Source: Sediminitomix flava (lineage in GTDB: Bacteria > Bacteroidota > Bacteroidia > Cytophagales > Flammeovirgaceae). Taken from it: a stretch of DNA of 64,000 bases. Positions 1 to 8,063 of this stretch are shown one piece after another. Position numbers and translations under genes: made by a program. Where the stretch lies: NCBI RefSeq assembly GCF_003149185.1, contig NZ_QGDO01000001.1, positions 930,001 to 994,000 on the forward strand, in the 5' to 3' direction. Numbering within the stretch: the first letter of the stretch is position 1; every line of letters begins with the position of its first letter. The notes beneath the pieces are model-generated. The model saw nothing but the letters and a program-made list of their open reading frames with translations, made no database searches and was not told the origin of the DNA.

Positions 1-96
1 CTACTTTTAATGATAAGACAAAGTTAGTTGACGGCTTTTCGAAGTCTTTTGACAAATATCAAAAAGCAATTGGCAGACTATTTTCTGCTAAAGAAC

Positions 97-684
97 TTAT
101 TTACTTTTCTTTCTCACTCTACTCAAGGTTTCTTGCGTAATCCCTAAATAGGTAGCGATTTGCCCTAATGAAGCCCTTTGGATTACTTCAGGTTGGTTTG
201 TCATCAAATCATCGTATCTTTCTTTTGCGGAGTGCATCTGAAGAGAAAGAATACGTTTTTCTAGACTTAAATAATATCTATCCCTTAACAATCGTCCGAA
301 ATAAAGTGAGTCTATAGATTCATGATATAATTCTTGGATATTTTGAAAGCCAATTTGGATAACCGTAGAATTCTCTACAGCCTCTAAATAATCTAATGAA
401 GCTTTTCCTGTTGTGATAGAGTAGATCGAAGTGATCATTTCGTTCTCGTGAGCAAATTCTAATGTAATATCTTTCCCATCTTGCAGCGTATATCTACGAA
501 TAAAGCCTTTGTGAATGATGTAGGCATTTTTACAGTACTCTCCCTCTTTCAGTAAATTAGTTCCTTTTTCGTATTCTTTGACCTCAGAAATCTCTAAAAG
601 AAGCGTTAATAATTCATCTATAATCTTTTCTGTGGATATAACAGGCTGTAAAAAGGCTTTAAAAGTTTGCTTAATGTCATTCAT
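97..684 (-). CDS. Crp/Fnr-family transcriptional regulator
   Basis: A 195-residue one-domain-plus-HTH regulator. Residues about 25-125 form a cyclic-nucleotide-binding beta-roll with the typical turn 'KGTNLLKEGEYCKNAYIIHKG'-like pattern (residues about 40-61), followed by a long dimerisation helix and a C-terminal winged helix whose recognition part reads SLGQIATYLGITQETLSRVR. That last pattern is the common Bacteroidota Crp-like HTH. The residues that bind cAMP in E. coli Crp are not conserved, as usual for this subgroup, so the effector is unknown. It is divergent from the AraC-family gene at 888 and shares a 203-bp upstream region with it. In Bacteroidota such regulators often sit next to the small oxidoreductase operon they control; that role here is inference. 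Confidence 0.85.
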   Translation of the reverse strand: MNDIKQTFKAFLQPVISTEKIIDELLTLLLEISEVKEYEKGTNLLKEGEYCKNAYIIHKGFIRRYTLQDGKDITLEFAHENEMITSIYSITTGKASLDYLEAVENSTVIQIGFQNIQELYHESIDSLYFGRLLRDRYYLSLEKRILSLQMHSAKERYDDLMTNQPEVIQRASLGQIATYLGITQETLSRVRKKSK

Positions 685-887
685 CGATCTACTCGGGCTG
701 ATTTATAATTGAAACGAGATAGACAAATATTCAGTTTATTTCCAACCAAGTCAAATGACCAAACTTACTTTCTACATCAAAAATGAAGATTATTCTACAA
801 ATCAGAATTTATTCGTCCATTTTGAAATTTAGAATATAGAAGCTCTTTGGTAAGAGTTATATGTAAAATACAATTCTGAGTAAAAAT

Positions 888-1748
888 ATGCCCAAGACCT
901 ATTCTATAACTGAATTCACAAAATATCTGAATATTGATGGATGTAAAAGCAACAAAGTCCACCTTACCAATTATGACGACCACTCAAACCTCAAACTTAG
1001 TTCTGAACCTATTATTGTTGATTTTTATTTGATGGCTATCAAATTGAATTTTAGTGAAACTGAAGCTTTTGGCAAGACAAAAGAAGACACCCGCAATACT
1101 TTTGCCTTTTTAGATGTCCCTAAAAAAACATTGGCTTGGGACGTAAAACAAACTTGGGGAGGCTATCATATACTACTAAGTGAAGCGGTTTTTAAAAAGT
1201 ATACTGATGAATACAGCTTTTTCAAATACGAAAATCATGAGTCTTTATTTTTAACTGAAGAAGAAGAAGTTGTACTTATTGACATCTTTAAAAAAGCATA
1301 TGATGAATATCAGAAAGAAGATTTTAACGAAGCAATTATTCTCTCTTATGCACAATTGATACTCACCTATATTCATTCATACTACAAACGCCAATTCGAT
1401 ACAAGAAGCAATGACTACAATAAAGTCGTTGATTCGTTCCTCTCAGAACTAGACGGTTATTTTTATGAACCCGAACAGGAAGTTTATTTACCTTCCGTGT
1501 CCTTCTTCGCAGATAGAGCCAATCTTTCTCCAAACTATTTCGGAGATGTGATTAAACACTTCACAGGTAAATCTCCACTAGAACATATTCATGAAAACAT
1601 CGTCAAACAAGCAAAATCCAAACTCAGAAAAACCAACTTAAGTATCAGTCAGATTGCTTATAGTTTGGGTTTTGAATATCCTACCTATTTCACCCGTTTC
1701 TTCAAGAAAAAAACAGGGCTATCTCCTAAGGTCTATCGAAATCAGTAA
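888..1748 (+). CDS. AraC-family transcriptional regulator
   Basis: A 286-residue protein with a non-conserved N-terminal sensory half (about 1-170) and a C-terminal AraC/XylS DNA-binding domain (about 185-286). The second helix-turn-helix is clear: LSISQIAYSLGFEYPTYFTR, followed by FFKKKTGLSPKVYRNQ, the standard AraC ending. The first HTH is FFADRANLSPNYFGDVIKH. No membrane segment is visible, so it is cytoplasmic. It precedes, on the same strand, the operon of hydrolase, DUF2255, ABM and SDR genes and is a likely activator of it (inference from position). The ligand cannot be told from the sequence. Confidence 0.9.
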   Translation: MPKTYSITEFTKYLNIDGCKSNKVHLTNYDDHSNLKLSSEPIIVDFYLMAIKLNFSETEAFGKTKEDTRNTFAFLDVPKKTLAWDVKQTWGGYHILLSEAVFKKYTDEYSFFKYENHESLFLTEEEEVVLIDIFKKAYDEYQKEDFNEAIILSYAQLILTYIHSYYKRQFDTRSNDYNKVVDSFLSELDGYFYEPEQEVYLPSVSFFADRANLSPNYFGDVIKHFTGKSPLEHIHENIVKQAKSKLRKTNLSISQIAYSLGFEYPTYFTRFFKKKTGLSPKVYRNQ

Positions 1749-1895
1749 AATGTTTCATTTTTTAAGTGATCTGTGCATTCACATTTATTTAAAATAAAGC
1801 GACATTGCTTTCATCAAACATCCTCTGTTTTAGCTGATTTACCTATTGCTAGTCAAACAAAATCTTATTGTATCACTCTTACAACTTGAAATATT

Positions 1896-2912
1896 ATGTT
1901 TCAAAAAACTTTAGAGTATCAAATAGATAGCACTTTGAAAAGTAGAATGGGCGAAGAACGCTACCTGAAAGCTATCGAGCAACAAAAATCAATTGCTGAA
2001 AAAGACTACGCTACGATTAAATATTTGGCAGAATTTGCGGTTCGTCCGATGTTCCGCACACCCGTCCATAAAACCCCAAAAGATCATGGAATTCCTAACT
2101 GGGAAGATGTGTACTTCCCTTCATCAGATGGTGTCCCATTGGAAGGTTGGTACATCCCTGCGGTAGATGGAGAAAGCGACAAACTAATTATTATCAACCA
2201 CCCTATGCCTATGAGTCGTTCGGGTTTCACAGGACACTTTGGAGAGCCTTTCTCTAATGTAGATACGCTTGAAATCGACTTTGTAGCCCATATGGCTCAC
2301 CTTTCAAGGGCAGGCTATAATATTTTGGCTTATGATCTCCGAAATCATGGAAATAGCGGCAGTGCCAATGGCGGAATCTGTGGAATTGGTCGTTATGAAT
2401 GGCGAGACTGCGTAGGAGCGAAAAAATACGTGGATGCGCACCCAAAACTATCCAAAATGACCGTAGGACTTTACAGTCGTTGTACGGGAGGAAATGCACA
2501 ATATGAAGCGATTTACAGACATCCCGAGTTATTTGAAAACCTTAAATGCTTCTTTGGGCCAATGACGGTTTCCATGACAGCTCTCATGACCTCATTTGCA
2601 GGGCTAATGGGAGTAAATCAGTACATGGAACTGATGGATTTTGAACAAGTCAAATTAGGTGGTTTTACCAATGGAGAAATGCATCCTCAGAATTATTCAT
2701 CGGCGGTGAAAGTCCCTTATTTTATGGCTGAAGTCCTAGACGATGTATGGACTGACAACCCTAAAGATGCTCAAGAAATCTTCGATAATATCAGCTCAGA
2801 AGAGAAAGAACTGTTTTGGATTGAAGGAACAGACAGACGTTTCGATGGCTATAATTACTTTGGTCTTTACCCAGAAAAGATGACTACTTTCTTTGATAAA
2901 TACATGAAATAA
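1896..2912 (+). CDS. Alpha/beta hydrolase with a probable Cys nucleophile
   Basis: A 338-residue alpha/beta-hydrolase-fold protein. The segment 'SSDGVPLEGWYIPA' (about 76-89) is the usual first strand pair of this fold, 'YNILAYDLRNHGNSG' (about 143-157) is the strand-4 D-R-N-H-G-x-S pattern, and the nucleophile elbow reads GLYSRCTGGNA (about 196-206). The normal G-x-S-x-G motif is here S-x-C-x-G, so the nucleophile would be cysteine, as in dienelactone hydrolases. A late His expected for the triad is not obvious. There is no signal peptide. It is the first gene of a four-gene same-strand run with gaps of 6, 18 and 23 bp. Substrate unknown. Confidence 0.75.
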   Translation: MFQKTLEYQIDSTLKSRMGEERYLKAIEQQKSIAEKDYATIKYLAEFAVRPMFRTPVHKTPKDHGIPNWEDVYFPSSDGVPLEGWYIPAVDGESDKLIIINHPMPMSRSGFTGHFGEPFSNVDTLEIDFVAHMAHLSRAGYNILAYDLRNHGNSGSANGGICGIGRYEWRDCVGAKKYVDAHPKLSKMTVGLYSRCTGGNAQYEAIYRHPELFENLKCFFGPMTVSMTALMTSFAGLMGVNQYMELMDFEQVKLGGFTNGEMHPQNYSSAVKVPYFMAEVLDDVWTDNPKDAQEIFDNISSEEKELFWIEGTDRRFDGYNYFGLYPEKMTTFFDKYMK

Positions 2913-2918
2913 ATCGCT

Positions 2919-3293
2919 ATGACAAAAGACGAAATCTTAAAGCTCGTAGACGAAACAAAAACACCACAAATCCGAGCTGGAGAAACCCATTCTTTCAATG
3001 ACATCTGGATGGTTGTAGTTGATGGTAGAATATTCTGTAGACAGTATTCATTTAGTGAAAGAAGCTGGTATTCAAGTTTCCTTTCCGATTCTAAAGGCGC
3101 AATCAAATGTGATGACAAAATCATTGAAGTCAATGGCATTATCCCTAAAGATTTAGATGAAATCAACGAAGAGGTGAATAAAGCCTACATCGAAAAGTAT
3201 GATAATCGGCTAAATCACTACCCTCAGATAGCTCATCAGATGACAGGTGAAAAATATATGGCAAAGACCATGGAGCTTATACCAATTATATGA
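2919..3293 (+). CDS. DUF2255 family protein
   Basis: A 124-residue protein that matches the DUF2255 pattern as I remember it: 'DIWMVVVDGRIFCRQYS' near residue 28, an R-x-W-Y segment, an R/K-rich beta strand and 'VNKAYIEKYD' followed by a hydrophobic end with 'MELIPI'. The fold is expected to be split-barrel-like (flavin-reductase or pyridoxamine-oxidase-like), but no cofactor motif can be seen. It begins 6 bp after the hydrolase stop, so the two are surely co-transcribed. Members are often found with oxidoreductases and hydrolases in small operons; the reaction is not known. Confidence 0.7.
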   Translation: MTKDEILKLVDETKTPQIRAGETHSFNDIWMVVVDGRIFCRQYSFSERSWYSSFLSDSKGAIKCDDKIIEVNGIIPKDLDEINEEVNKAYIEKYDNRLNHYPQIAHQMTGEKYMAKTMELIPII

Positions 3294-3311
3294 TGACTAA
3301 AGACAAACCCT

Positions 3312-3608
3312 ATGAATACACCATTATATGTATTTGCAAAATTCCATTGCCAAGCTGACAAAGTGAAAGAAATGAAAGCACTTCTTCAAGAGTTTATTAC
3401 AGAAACCCTAGCGAATGAAGAAGGCTGTATCACTTATACTTATTTGCAGTCAACCGAAGATGAAACCCTTTTTACTTCCTTAGAAATTTGGCAAAACTCG
3501 GAAGTAGAAGCGGCACATTGGGAAATGGAACATATGAAAAGATTATTAGCCAAACTGCCCGAAGTTGCAGATGGTGATGCCGAAATCACCAAATACACAA
3601 GAGCTTAA
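3312..3608 (+). CDS. ABM-type quinol monooxygenase (YgiN-like)
   Basis: A 98-residue single-domain protein of the antibiotic-biosynthesis-monooxygenase (dimeric alpha/beta barrel) type. Typical features are 'FAKFHCQADKVKEMKALLQEFI' at residues about 8-29, 'EEGCITYTYLQSTEDE' at about 38-53 and 'SLEIWQNSEVEAAHWE' at about 57-72, ending with the helix 'HMKRLLAKLPE'. These enzymes act without metal or flavin on quinols and related compounds, or simply bind them. It is the third gene of the operon. An overlapping 75-codon frame at 3565-3792 is a shadow. Confidence 0.85.
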   Translation: MNTPLYVFAKFHCQADKVKEMKALLQEFITETLANEEGCITYTYLQSTEDETLFTSLEIWQNSEVEAAHWEMEHMKRLLAKLPEVADGDAEITKYTRA

Positions 3609-3631
3609 TTATTCACTTTATTCAACTAACT

Positions 3632-4474
3632 ATGAAAAGGATTCTAATAACAGGAGCTGGTTCTGGGCTAGGAAAAGGTACAGCTTTAGGGCTTGCAAAA
3701 AATGGACATCACGTCATTGCGGCTGTTCACCTTTGGGAACAAAAAACTGCACTGCTAGAAGAAATAGAAGCTTTAGGTCTACAGAACATTGAAGTCACAA
3801 AAATAGATATCCTAGATCAGATTGATCGAAGAAAAGCATGGCAATATGATATTGATATTTTAGTCAACAATGCAGGTATCGGAGAAACTGGACCTATTGC
3901 TGAAATCCCTGTTGATCTCCTACGAAAAGTGATGGAAACGAATGTTTTTGGTACGCTCGAATTCACACAAGGTTTCGTAAAGAAAATGGTAGAAAGAAGG
4001 GCGGGTAAAATCTTCTTTGTGTCTTCTATGGCAGGTGTTTCTACCTACCCTTTTCTAGCTCCTTACAATGCTTCCAAACACGCTTTGGAAGCCGTAGCAC
4101 AATGTATGCGCGATGAGCTAAAGCCTTTTGATATTACTGTCGCGACGATCAATCCTGCGGCTTTCAGAACAGGATTTAATGATCGAATGTATGACTCGGT
4201 AGATCAATGGTACGATGAAAATAAAAACTTTACAGAAGCAAAAGCGATTAGAGATATTCAAGAAAGTGTCGCTAGCCCTGATGGTCAATATGACCCTGAA
4301 ATGATGATAAAGGGAATGATAGATGTTATTCCGAAAGACAAACACAAATTCAGAACGATGATTCCGAAGGAAGTAGAAGATTGGTGTAAAAATTACCAAG
4401 TCAACCAATGGACGTTAGAGGTCGAGGTCAAAAACTCGGACGAAAATAATTCAAATATTAGAGCTGCTTCTTAA
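3632..4474 (+). CDS. Short-chain dehydrogenase/reductase (SDR)
   Basis: A 280-residue classical SDR. The cofactor motif T-G-A-G-S-G-L-G is at residues 7-14, NNAG (about 84-87) follows, and the catalytic triad is present as Ser in 'FFVSSMAGV' (about 131-132) and Y-x-x-x-K in 'APYNASKHALEA' (about 144-148). The C-terminal 40 residues are longer than usual and polar. It uses NAD(P)H to reduce or oxidise a small carbonyl or alcohol; the substrate is unknown. It is the last gene of the operon and is followed within 20 bp by a strong hairpin. Confidence 0.9.
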   Translation: MKRILITGAGSGLGKGTALGLAKNGHHVIAAVHLWEQKTALLEEIEALGLQNIEVTKIDILDQIDRRKAWQYDIDILVNNAGIGETGPIAEIPVDLLRKVMETNVFGTLEFTQGFVKKMVERRAGKIFFVSSMAGVSTYPFLAPYNASKHALEAVAQCMRDELKPFDITVATINPAAFRTGFNDRMYDSVDQWYDENKNFTEAKAIRDIQESVASPDGQYDPEMMIKGMIDVIPKDKHKFRTMIPKEVEDWCKNYQVNQWTLEVEVKNSDENNSNIRAAS

Positions 4475-4489
4475 TGAAATAAACATCAA

Positions 4490-4516
4490 AAGACTAGAAA
4501 GTAACTTTCTAGTCTT
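4490..4516 (+). terminator. Hairpin terminator after the SDR operon
   Basis: A 12-bp perfect stem (AGACTAGAAAG with CTTTCTAGTCT plus one A-T pair) with a 3-nt TAA loop begins 15 bases after the SDR stop codon. The following tail is only weakly T-rich, so it may be an RNA-stabilising end rather than a textbook intrinsic terminator. Confidence 0.7.
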
Positions 4517-4679
4517 AATCACCTATCTCAAAATAGCTCATCACATGAAGTAAATCATCAAACTTTTATTTATATTTTTAAATTATATCACTTAAATTTA
4601 GATAGTCAAAAAAGACAACTCTTTTTAAAATTTCAAAAGTATTTTTCAGCTATTTATCATTCATTAAACTCAATTTAAA

Positions 4680-5747
4680 GTGAAACATTTTTTTTATTTT
4701 TTTTTAATATCCCTAGTTTCTTGCGAAGGAGAAATTGGACTGACAGAGGGTAATAGTTTGTTCAATATTGTCAATGAACCTATCGGAGAAAATTGTTCCG
4801 CTGGAGGACAAAAAATAGATATCGGAATAGACCTTAACAAAAATGGTACTCTTGATTATGAAGAAATAGAATCAACTCAATACATATGTAATGGGGAAAA
4901 TGGTACCGATGGACAAAGTAGTCTTATAAAATTGACAGAAGAAAAAGCAGGAAACAACTGCTTTTATGGAGGGTATAAGATCGAAACGGGTATCGACTTA
5001 AACAAAAACGATATCCTTGACGAAGAAGAAGTTGAATACACCCAATACATTTGTCACACTGACTCATATGTTTCATTAAAAAGTAATCTTGTTGCATATT
5101 ACCCTTTTATTGGTAATGGAGACGATATTACAGACAACGGGAATAACAGTACTGTATATAATGCAAGTTTAACAAATGACAGAAAAAGCAACACCAATAG
5201 CGCTTACCACTTTGATGGTAATAGCTATATCAGCATACCTCATAGTTCGTCATTTGCTTTTGACACACAGTTTTCAATAGCTGTATGGGTTAAGCCTTCT
5301 GCATTTAATTCCGATAACTGTGAATCTAACCGGATAATAGAAAAAGGTATTGAAACTCAAAGAGGTAATTGGGGTTTATATTACGATGATAACTTTGAAG
5401 GAAATGGCTGTGGAGAACTTGATCCAAATAAGGTTCGATTTAAATTCGGTATCGTTGGTGATAATGGATATAGGTATGCGTATGTTGGTGAAACAAACAT
5501 AAATTTAAATGAATGGTATTTCGTAACAGGAACTTATGATGGTTCACAAATGAAACTATATGTAAATGGAGAAGTTGAATTTAGTGAAAATGTATCTATT
5601 AATTTATACACAAATACAGCACCAATAACTATCGGAAAACAAGACCATAGTTCATATCCTTACTTCTTAAACGGAGCGATTGATGATATCCATATTTTTA
5701 ATAAAGCCCTCACTAAAGAGGAAGTAGATTTACTATATAATCTATAA
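4680..5747 (+). CDS. LamG-domain lipoprotein with DUF7151-like repeats
   Basis: A 355-residue predicted lipoprotein (LISLVSC, lipidated Cys15). The start is GTG, forced by an in-frame TAA 15 bases upstream. Residues about 25-72 and 78-126 are two repeats of a DUF7151-like module, each with G-x-N-C-x-x-G-G-x-K-I, an EF-hand-like D-x-N-x-N-x-x-x-D-x-E-E loop and a closing Y-I-C. Residues about 135-355 form a laminin-G/concanavalin-like jelly roll ('NLVAYYPFIGNGDDITDN', 'FSIAVWVKPSAF', 'WYFVTGTYDG', 'DDIHIFNKALTKEEV'). It is likely a calcium-dependent surface glycan- or protein-binding protein. The leader region has runs of 8 and 9 T separated by one A, a slippage-prone sequence. Standalone gene. 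Confidence 0.8.
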   Translation: MKHFFYFFLISLVSCEGEIGLTEGNSLFNIVNEPIGENCSAGGQKIDIGIDLNKNGTLDYEEIESTQYICNGENGTDGQSSLIKLTEEKAGNNCFYGGYKIETGIDLNKNDILDEEEVEYTQYICHTDSYVSLKSNLVAYYPFIGNGDDITDNGNNSTVYNASLTNDRKSNTNSAYHFDGNSYISIPHSSSFAFDTQFSIAVWVKPSAFNSDNCESNRIIEKGIETQRGNWGLYYDDNFEGNGCGELDPNKVRFKFGIVGDNGYRYAYVGETNINLNEWYFVTGTYDGSQMKLYVNGEVEFSENVSINLYTNTAPITIGKQDHSSYPYFLNGAIDDIHIFNKALTKEEVDLLYNL

Positions 5748-5781
5748 AAATATTCAGATTTTAACTTACAAGTTAAAAATT

Positions 5782-5816
5782 ATGCCTCTATTGGTTAATA
5801 ACTAATAGAGGCATTT
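5782..5816. terminator. Hairpin terminator between LamG gene and methyltransferase
   Basis: An 11-bp perfect stem (ATGCCTCTATT / AATAGAGGCAT) with an 11-nt loop, followed by TTCTTA on the + strand. It lies between two convergent genes and can serve both. Confidence 0.75.
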
Positions 5817-5831
5817 CTTAATAAATTAATT

Positions 5832-6635
5832 TTAAAAGTTAGGCATCCCCAAAATATAATAACCCAATTTTTTACCATTTTCTTTTTCTGCTGGCTTTAC
5901 TTCCCAAGTATATTCATTGTCTGAAGGTGGAAGTAATTCTTCAATATCTTCAAAAGTATAAGTTCTGGGTAAAGAAGCTTGTCCATCCCAAGCATAGAAA
6001 ATAGGAACAAGAGGAATTAGCCATGTAAATAAAATGTCCTTAAAAGTTAACGGCTTGATAAAAGGCAGCATAAAAATAGACATGATAGCCAATATAGGTA
6101 AGGTAATGGGTAACAACAATCCCCAAACAAACACGGGTACTTTATTTTCACCTAACTCATAGATCAGGATACTTTCTTTATTCTTTTGAGCTGAAGCTAA
6201 AATCTCACTTGCTATTTTGGGAGGCATATGGTGAAAACTATTGATCATAGTTTTTATCCCTTCTGGAGTATTATCCAAGTTTACTGCATCTAATGATTCT
6301 TCTTGATAAGAAATAGAATTACTTTCATCTGAATTAAATGATACTGCAAGTTTTGCATTAGGATGTAAATCAGTTAAAAGCAAATCGACTATTTCAGCCT
6401 CAAATTGAGAATTCAAATACGCTATAGCCATTGGCATTGCTCCTCCAGACCCAGAACCTAGATCTACTACTCTGGTAAAATTTGTCTTCTGTTTAGCTTC
6501 CAATAAAAGGTTAGCAATCACCTTCTCTACTCCCATCATCTTTTGTAAGACATTGAGTAGCTTCGTCATTGTCATTCTGAAAGAATTAGGAAACCATTGG
6601 AAATCTTCAAACTCAAAAAGTTGTATGCGCTTCAT
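5832..6635 (-). CDS. Class I SAM-dependent methyltransferase with C-terminal membrane hairpin
   Basis: A 267-residue protein. The SAM-binding motif I is VVDLGSGSGG at about residues 56-65, and 'LLLTDLHPNAKLA' (about 86-98) is the acidic motif II strand. A His-rich 'NSFHHMPP' (about 131-138) takes the place of motif IV. Residues about 165-215 are two hydrophobic stretches ('FVWGLLLPITLPILAIMS', then 'ILFTWLIPLVPIFYAW'), so the enzyme is probably anchored in the inner membrane. The substrate is not evident. It is a single gene; the next gene in the same direction lies 257 bp upstream and has its own terminator. Confidence 0.75.
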   Translation of the reverse strand: MKRIQLFEFEDFQWFPNSFRMTMTKLLNVLQKMMGVEKVIANLLLEAKQKTNFTRVVDLGSGSGGAMPMAIAYLNSQFEAEIVDLLLTDLHPNAKLAVSFNSDESNSISYQEESLDAVNLDNTPEGIKTMINSFHHMPPKIASEILASAQKNKESILIYELGENKVPVFVWGLLLPITLPILAIMSIFMLPFIKPLTFKDILFTWLIPLVPIFYAWDGQASLPRTYTFEDIEELLPPSDNEYTWEVKPAEKENGKKLGYYILGMPNF

Positions 6636-6812
6636 CTCAATAATTTGGTTTAGATAAAAAATAGATGATAAGGTAATTTCCTAAAGTTAATCGAATCTTC
6701 TTCAAATTCTCTGTCTAAGCTCTTTCCTACCTTGAATTCTCTCTCCCTTAAATGAATAAAGTTAGGCTCTAATAGTGACAACTAACTGATTTTAATACAA
6801 CTGAAAAGAAAA

Positions 6813-6858
6813 AACCCACTTTCAAGTCTTCTTAAAAAGAAGAATTGAAGCGGGTTTC
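6813..6858 (-). terminator. Intrinsic terminator of the carbonic anhydrase gene
   Basis: A long stem of about 20 bp with a few mismatches: on the minus strand AAACCCGCTTCAATTCTTCT pairs with the later AAGACTTGAAAGTGGGTTT, followed by a run of six T. It starts about 35 bases after the stop codon at 6893. Confidence 0.85.
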
Positions 6859-6892
6859 TGATAGAAAACGAAATATAATAATACAGTTTAGC

Positions 6893-7663
6893 TTAGTTGG
6901 CGTCAACTGGTCTTGAACACATTGGTTGTACGTGTCTGGCATTATTGCCTTCAATTGCATTAATTTTCTCGATCTGCGCTTGAGAGGCTTCAAAAGTATC
7001 TTTAATCACCAACCACTCCACTGTCTCAGTGTATGGAGGTGTTGTCAACGAACCCTGATAATGATAGTAATGAAGGTCTTCCAAAGCACTTTCATGGCCT
7101 GAAGCACACTCAGATAAGTAAATACCATCTTTGTCTACCATTTCTTTTTCATGCGCTTTTTTAGGGACTTTATTCAAGAATTCTTTAATCATTCTGTTTT
7201 CTTGTCCCATCTTAAACATGATACCCACAACCAAATAGTCAGTTTGCTCTGGGTTTTCATCATTGGTTCTTGTATGTACAAGGTGCATTTCCATAGGGTA
7301 AGTCATTCCATCAATTAGGTGCTCCGATGGTGTATGAAAATGACACTGTACAAAATTATAATCCTTACCGTCAAAAGTTGTAGGCGCTCCTTTCTCAAAA
7401 TCAAGTTGGATGGTATGCCCTTTATTTACTACATCTATAGCGTGAGCAGACTTACAGCCCAAAGAGATTGTATGTTTTCCTGTTTTTGCCTCTGAAGTCA
7501 CAATATTAATTGGTGACTGCGCCTTACCATGCTCAATATCTGCAAAAGCATAAAGGCTCTTACTTTCAGTTCCATGAGCATCATGCTCTCCGTGCTCCGT
7601 ATGATCTTCTCCACAAGAGACCATGAACGCTGCTAAAATCGCAGTAAAAATTACTTTTTTCAT
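6893..7663 (-). CDS. Alpha-class carbonic anhydrase, lipoprotein
   Basis: A zinc enzyme that interconverts CO2 and bicarbonate in the periplasm or at the surface. The ATG start gives a 256-residue protein beginning MKKVIFTAILAAFMVSC, a clean lipoprotein signal; the longer frame would start at GTG 27 bases upstream. The three zinc His are in 'CHFHTPSEH' (His108, His110) and 'EMHLVH' (His127). 'KAQSPINI' and 'GSLTTPPYTETVEWLV' are family signatures. The usual N-terminal Trp-Tyr region is reduced, and the linker after the lipid Cys is rich in His (EDHTEHGEHDAHG), a possible metal-gathering tether. It is monocistronic with its own promoter and terminator. Confidence 0.92.
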   Translation of the reverse strand: MKKVIFTAILAAFMVSCGEDHTEHGEHDAHGTESKSLYAFADIEHGKAQSPINIVTSEAKTGKHTISLGCKSAHAIDVVNKGHTIQLDFEKGAPTTFDGKDYNFVQCHFHTPSEHLIDGMTYPMEMHLVHTRTNDENPEQTDYLVVGIMFKMGQENRMIKEFLNKVPKKAHEKEMVDKDGIYLSECASGHESALEDLHYYHYQGSLTTPPYTETVEWLVIKDTFEASQAQIEKINAIEGNNARHVQPMCSRPVDAN

Positions 7664-8063
7664 TTTACGTTTAGTCGAAGTTGTTTGCACAGGCAGTGAT
7701 CAGTCTTTCGTTGCCTATACTATTTTAGTAGTGAGATTAAAAACGGTCGCAAATGTGAAGTAATGCCTCACATTGTGCAAATTTGAAATGTGATGATAAC
7801 AGAAAATAACAATTGTATCAACCACATTTTTAAGCCTTTACCAAAAGCACAAAACATACTTTCTATGGCTTTTAATGTTTTTTTAGGTTTTTGAACGCCC
7901 AAAGTTAAAGTATCCCAAAATGATTTTTTGTAACCTAGGTTATACTAAAAAGATGCTTTTTGTCTTGTACTATACACCTACTCAAATAGACTCATTCGGA
8001 ATCATTTACAAATATTTACTGTTTGTGTACTGACGAGAAATCGCGAAGATTAAGTCTTTAGGT
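7664..8063. other. Intergenic region, divergent carbonic anhydrase / 131-aa protein
   Basis: No reading frame of 60 codons or more is present. It holds the carbonic anhydrase promoter (7750-7781) and a perfect 12-bp palindrome TAACCTAGGTTA at 7931-7942, about 120 bases before the + strand gene. I found no clear TAnnTTTG box for that gene; TACTGTTTG at 8017-8025 has a spacer one base too long. Confidence 0.5.
7750..7781 (-). promoter_or_regulatory. Promoter of the carbonic anhydrase gene, with inverted repeat
   Basis: On the minus strand a -33 box TTTG is followed after exactly 20 bases by CACATTTG, one base off the Bacteroidota -7 consensus TAnnTTTG. Inside the spacer and -7 box lies the inverted repeat AATGTGA-N9-TCACATT (7752-7774), a plausible operator. 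The start of transcription would be near 7743, about 80 bases before the ATG. Confidence 0.6.

Noticed and set aside
19-26. Minus-strand TAACTTTG matching the -7 consensus at the left window edge
   Set aside because: No TTTG at the right distance, and any gene it served lies outside the window.
795-983. 62-codon minus-strand frame between the Crp and AraC genes
   Set aside because: It overlaps the well-supported AraC start and has no recognisable features.
3565-3792. 75-codon frame across the ABM-SDR junction
   Set aside because: It overlaps two clear genes in another frame and is rich in Arg, Lys and Cys without pattern.
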